A stretch of DNA of 64,000 nucleotides from Pseudomonas chlororaphis (lineage in GTDB: Bacteria; Pseudomonadota; Gammaproteobacteria; Pseudomonadales; Pseudomonadaceae), in contig NZ_JSFK01000006.1 in NCBI RefSeq assembly GCF_000783395.1, positions 56,354 to 120,353 of the forward strand, given 5' to 3'. Below are positions 62,747 to 64,000 of this stretch, piece by piece. Numbering within the stretch: the first letter of the stretch is position 1; every line of letters begins with the position of its first letter. Below the pieces are notes generated by a model that did no database searches, had not been told where the DNA came from, and worked only from the letters and a program-made list of their open reading frames with translations. Both the position numbers and the translations under genes were made by a program.

Positions 62747-64000
62747 ATGTCTCGTTCCGAAACCCTGTTTGCCAATGCTCAGAAACACATTCCCGGTGGC
62801 GTGAACTCGCCAGTGCGCGCGTTCAAGAGCGTTGGTGGCACGCCGCTGTTTTTCAAACACGCTGAAGGCGCCTACGTCACTGACGAAGACGACAAGCGTT
62901 ATGTCGATTACGTCGGTTCGTGGGGCCCGATGATTCTCGGCCACAGCCACCCGGACGTGCTCGACGCGGTGCGCAATCAGCTGCAACACGGCTTGTCGTA
63001 CGGCGCGCCGACCGCGATGGAAACCGAGATGGCCGATCTGGTCTGCTCGCTGGTGCCATCGATGGACATGGTGCGCATGGTCAGTTCCGGCACCGAAGCG
63101 ACCATGAGCGCGATCCGTCTGGCCCGTGGTTACACCGGCCGCGACAGCATCATCAAGTTTGAAGGCTGCTACCACGGTCACTCCGACAGCCTGCTGGTCA
63201 AGGCCGGTTCCGGCGCACTGACCCAAGGCGTGCCAAGTTCGGCCGGCGTGCCGGCGGCGTTCGCCAAACACACCCTGACCCTGCCGTTCAACGACATCGA
63301 CGCTGTGGAAAAGATGCTCGCTGAAGTGGGCGAGGATGTGGCGTGCATCATCGTTGAGCCGGTGGCCGGCAACATGAACTGCGTGCCACCGGCGCCGGGC
63401 TTCCTCGAAGGCCTGCGTTCGCTGTGCGACAAGCATGGCGTGGTGCTGATTTTCGACGAAGTGATGACCGGTTTCCGCGTCGCCCTCGGCGGTGCTCAGG
63501 CTTACTACGGGGTCAATCCTGATCTGACCACTTTCGGCAAAATCATCGGTGGCGGCATGCCGGTGGGCTGCTTCGGTGGCAAGCGCGAAATCATGGAACG
63601 CATCGCGCCGCTGGGCCCGGTGTATCAGGCTGGCACGCTGTCGGGTAACCCGCTGGCCATGGCCGCCGGGTTGACCACGCTGCGCCTGATCAGCCGTCCG
63701 GGTTTCCACGCCGAGCTGACCGACTACACCACGCGTCTGCTCGACGGCCTGCAACAACGTGCCGATGCTGCTGGCATTCCGTTCGTGACCACTCAGGCCG
63801 GCGGCATGTTCGGTCTGTACTTCAGCGGCGCCGATGACATCGTCACCTTTGAAGACGTGATGGCCAGCGACGCTGCCCTGTTCGGTCGCTTCTTCCACCT
63901 GATGCTGGAAGGTGGTGTGTACCTGGCACCGAGCGCGTTCGAAGCCGGTTTTACCTCGATCGCCCACGGCGAAGCCGAGTTGAAACTGACACTGGACGCT
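62747..64000 (+). CDS. hemL: Glutamate-1-semialdehyde aminotransferase (3' end outside)
   Basis: An open frame of 418 codons from ATG 62747 that leaves the window before its stop; the family length is about 427, so only a few codons are missing. [45 protein letters not shown] and [13 protein letters not shown] (PLP lysine) identify GSA aminomutase, which makes 5-aminolevulinate for haem. It is last in the thiD-thiE-hemL order known from P. aeruginosa. Confidence 0.95.
   Translation, partial: MSRSETLFANAQKHIPGGVNSPVRAFKSVGGTPLFFKHAEGAYVTDEDDKRYVDYVGSWGPMILGHSHPDVLDAVRNQLQHGLSYGAPTAMETEMADLVCSLVPSMDMVRMVSSGTEATMSAIRLARGYTGRDSIIKFEGCYHGHSDSLLVKAGSGALTQGVPSSAGVPAAFAKHTLTLPFNDIDAVEKMLAEVGEDVACIIVEPVAGNMNCVPPAPGFLEGLRSLCDKHGVVLIFDEVMTGFRVALGGAQAYYGVNPDLTTFGKIIGGGMPVGCFGGKREIMERIAPLGPVYQAGTLSGNPLAMAAGLTTLRLISRPGFHAELTDYTTRLLDGLQQRADAAGIPFVTTQAGGMFGLYFSGADDIVTFEDVMASDAALFGRFFHLMLEGGVYLAPSAFEAGFTSIAHGEAELKLTLDA

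Overview
The window is a stretch of chromosome from a fluorescent Pseudomonas, most likely of the P. fluorescens / P. koreensis type. It is GC-rich and densely coded, and it carries several REP-like palindrome families typical of that group. The ends keep gene order known from P. aeruginosa: yjiA-ybdD-cstA-mapZ-radA-ankB-katB-mscL-fprB on the left (PA4604 to PA4615 area) and amn-aidB-ladS-thiD-thiE-hemL on the right (PA3970 to PA3977 area). I saw no tRNA, rRNA, CRISPR array, prophage or complete insertion sequence. The last gene, hemL, runs off the right edge.

Layout. 1-9.2 kb: pyruvate/carbon-starvation transport (cstA, ybdD, yjiA), the c-di-GMP adaptor mapZ, radA, the periplasmic catalase pair katB-ankB, mscL and fprB. 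9.3-17 kb: a LuxR-type AHL receptor without a luxI, rlmG, the cyanide-insensitive oxidase operon cioAB plus a 55-residue third protein behind a perfect Anr/FNR box, an MFS exporter, a DJ-1-family protein that lacks its catalytic residues, and a secreted protein. 17-20.5 kb: purine permease, trmA, and a small two-gene module related to DUF4160/DUF2442 whose first gene is frameshifted. 20.8-26.7 kb: a hydroaromatic (quinate/shikimate) catabolic island with aroQ, a shikimate/quinate dehydrogenase, a TetR regulator, the fused dehydroshikimate dehydratase quiC and an aromatic-acid MFS permease. 26.8-33.4 kb: a second catabolic island controlled by an IclR regulator, with a DMT permease, TIM-barrel isomerase, Gfo/Idh/MocA dehydrogenase, FAD-dependent dehydrogenase and aldo/keto reductase. 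Its substrate is unknown. 33.5-55 kb: housekeeping and poorly characterised genes (zinc metallopeptidase, secreted hydrolase, tesB, a deacetylase, rhlE, a DMT/Lrp pair, an NYN/exonuclease pair, hrpB, fieF, rluE). 55-64 kb: amn, aidB, the hybrid kinase ladS and the thiD-thiE-hemL operon.

How genes work together. In the quinate island AroQ and the dehydrogenase would produce 3-dehydroshikimate and QuiC would convert it to protocatechuate. A shared GTACTAnnnGGTTA motif lies before aroQ and between quiC and the permease, so the TetR protein may control both. In the neighbouring island a 15-bp palindrome, TGGAATnnnATTCCA, lies before the FAD dehydrogenase and, with one mismatch, before the Gfo/Idh gene. 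This ties two separated transcription units to the IclR regulator between them. These two islands are the best candidates for a previously undescribed pathway.

Several intergenic spaces are filled by repeats: paired REP palindromes, two composite elements with shared 34-bp ends, and a 256-bp MITE-like element directly before hrpB.
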